Shown here piece by piece: positions 63,662 to 64,000 of a DNA stretch of 64,000 nucleotides (positions are counted from its first letter, which is position 1; every line of letters begins with the position of its first letter). The stretch covers positions 1 to 64,000 of the forward strand of contig JANLTC010000233.1 of the NCBI GenBank assembly GCA_031362725.1. Reading direction: 5' to 3'. This stretch comes from PR03 sp031362725 (GTDB lineage Bacteria > Myxococcota_A > UBA9160 > PR03). Both the position numbers and the translations under genes were made by a program. The notes below the pieces were generated by a model. That model made no database searches, was not told the origin of the DNA, and saw nothing but the letters and a program-made list of their open reading frames with translations.

Positions 63662-64000
63662 CAACCGCCACCAAGGCAGGCCGCTCGAAGCGACTCTACT
63701 TCTGCTGTGCCTCAGAACGTCTCACTAACCGTCGGTTCGATACGTTGCTCGCCGTTGTGTTCGTGTCGTACGCCGCTGATCGTGTCGTAGACCACCTTCC
63801 GCACGCGGTTGACGACTCCGAGCGGGCGGTGTCCTACACGCGCGTGGCACGGCGAGTAGGAAAGATTCTCGCAGAACTCGGAGCATAGTAAGTACAAGCA
63901 GGCTTTTTGTCCGACTACGAGTTCCATGCCGATTCCTGGCTGAGCGCGAGAGCCAACGGCTTCCGACAGCTCGATCGTGTCGGACCCGTCAACGCGTTGG
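63662..64000. other. Right-hand end of window, no intact gene
   Basis: A plus-strand frame ending at the TAG 63889-63891 (DRVVDHLPHAVDDSERAVSY and on to ILAELGA) could be the tail of a gene fragment, but I do not recognise it. The dispersed element copy b begins at its last codons, as copy a does at the IS91 tail. Confidence 0.45.
63877..63959 (+). repeat. Dispersed element, copy b (hairpin at 63937-63955)
   Basis: Same layout as copy a at 57284: GAGCATAGTAAGTACAAGC, a T-rich stretch with GTCCGA, then TGGCT-GAGCGCGAG-AGCCA and ACGG. The two copies agree over the full ~83 nt apart from small gaps and scattered changes, which is clear common ancestry. Confidence 0.7.

Overview
The window is high-GC DNA from a Gram-negative bacterium. 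It encodes apolipoprotein N-acyltransferase, an AlgE-type outer-membrane barrel, proteins with PEP-CTERM sorting tails, one protein with a MYXO-CTERM-like tail, a Myxococcus-type Cys-rich repeat and a cytochrome-like CxxxxCH module. This combination fits deltaproteobacterial-type lineages (Myxococcota, Binatota, Desulfobacterota sensu lato). That placement is inference; no rRNA or tRNA gene was seen. Genes are dense, often overlap by 4 nt, and often use GTG or TTG starts, so several starts were moved inward to match a ribosome binding site or an overlap.

Layout: 0.1-5.8 kb holds a CDP-alcohol phosphotransferase and an exported DUF3300/DUF2950/hypothetical/HAD-phosphatase series. 5.8-8.0 kb holds a small-ORF/nucleotidyltransferase pair, a decayed DUF433/DUF5615 pair and a cupin. 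8.5-14.1 kb has an exported five-repeat protein facing a sigma-54-type response regulator that is co-directional with two exported proteins, one with a dockerin-like tail. 14.1-16.2 kb has a membrane protein and a short-chain dehydrogenase. 16.5-27.3 kb is one tightly packed operon: three glycosyltransferases, an ABC exporter, a double aminoglycoside-phosphotransferase-fold protein, an AlgE-type barrel, a DUF5666-like protein and a beta-propeller with a PEP-CTERM tail. A single-module paralogue of the kinase converges on it at 27.4-28.6 kb. 28.9-38.3 kb holds a large exported protein, a sensor kinase, Lnt, and a multidomain exported protein carrying the copper-ligand pattern of peptidylglycine/dopamine monooxygenases. 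38.3-46.9 kb is a nucleotide-sugar and sugar-modification locus (cytidylyltransferase, DUF4910 protein, UDP-sugar dehydrogenase, epimerase, C-methyltransferase, PIG-L deacetylase, glycosyltransferases). 47.2-53.3 kb is a polyamine locus: PotB/D/C transporter parts, acetylpolyamine amidohydrolase-like enzyme, GNAT-like protein and a divergent class III aminotransferase.

53.3-60.6 kb is a mosaic of broken genes around an intact YeiH-type transporter and an intact MFS transporter: a possible RelA/SpoT remnant, a PEP-CTERM tail cut off beside an IS256 transposase remnant, an A+T-richer two-gene DUF1036 unit, an IS91 transposase tail, a cyclase fragment fused to an asparagine synthetase fragment, and a nucleotidyltransferase remnant. 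A dispersed hairpin repeat occurs four times between 53.4 kb and the window end, once exactly where the cyclase fragment stops. 60.6-64 kb holds an exported catalase-peroxidase and small membrane proteins.

The best candidates for an undescribed system are the 16.5-28.6 kb glycan/kinase/export operon and the copper-monooxygenase-like PEP-CTERM protein. The dispersed hairpin family is the most interesting non-coding signal.
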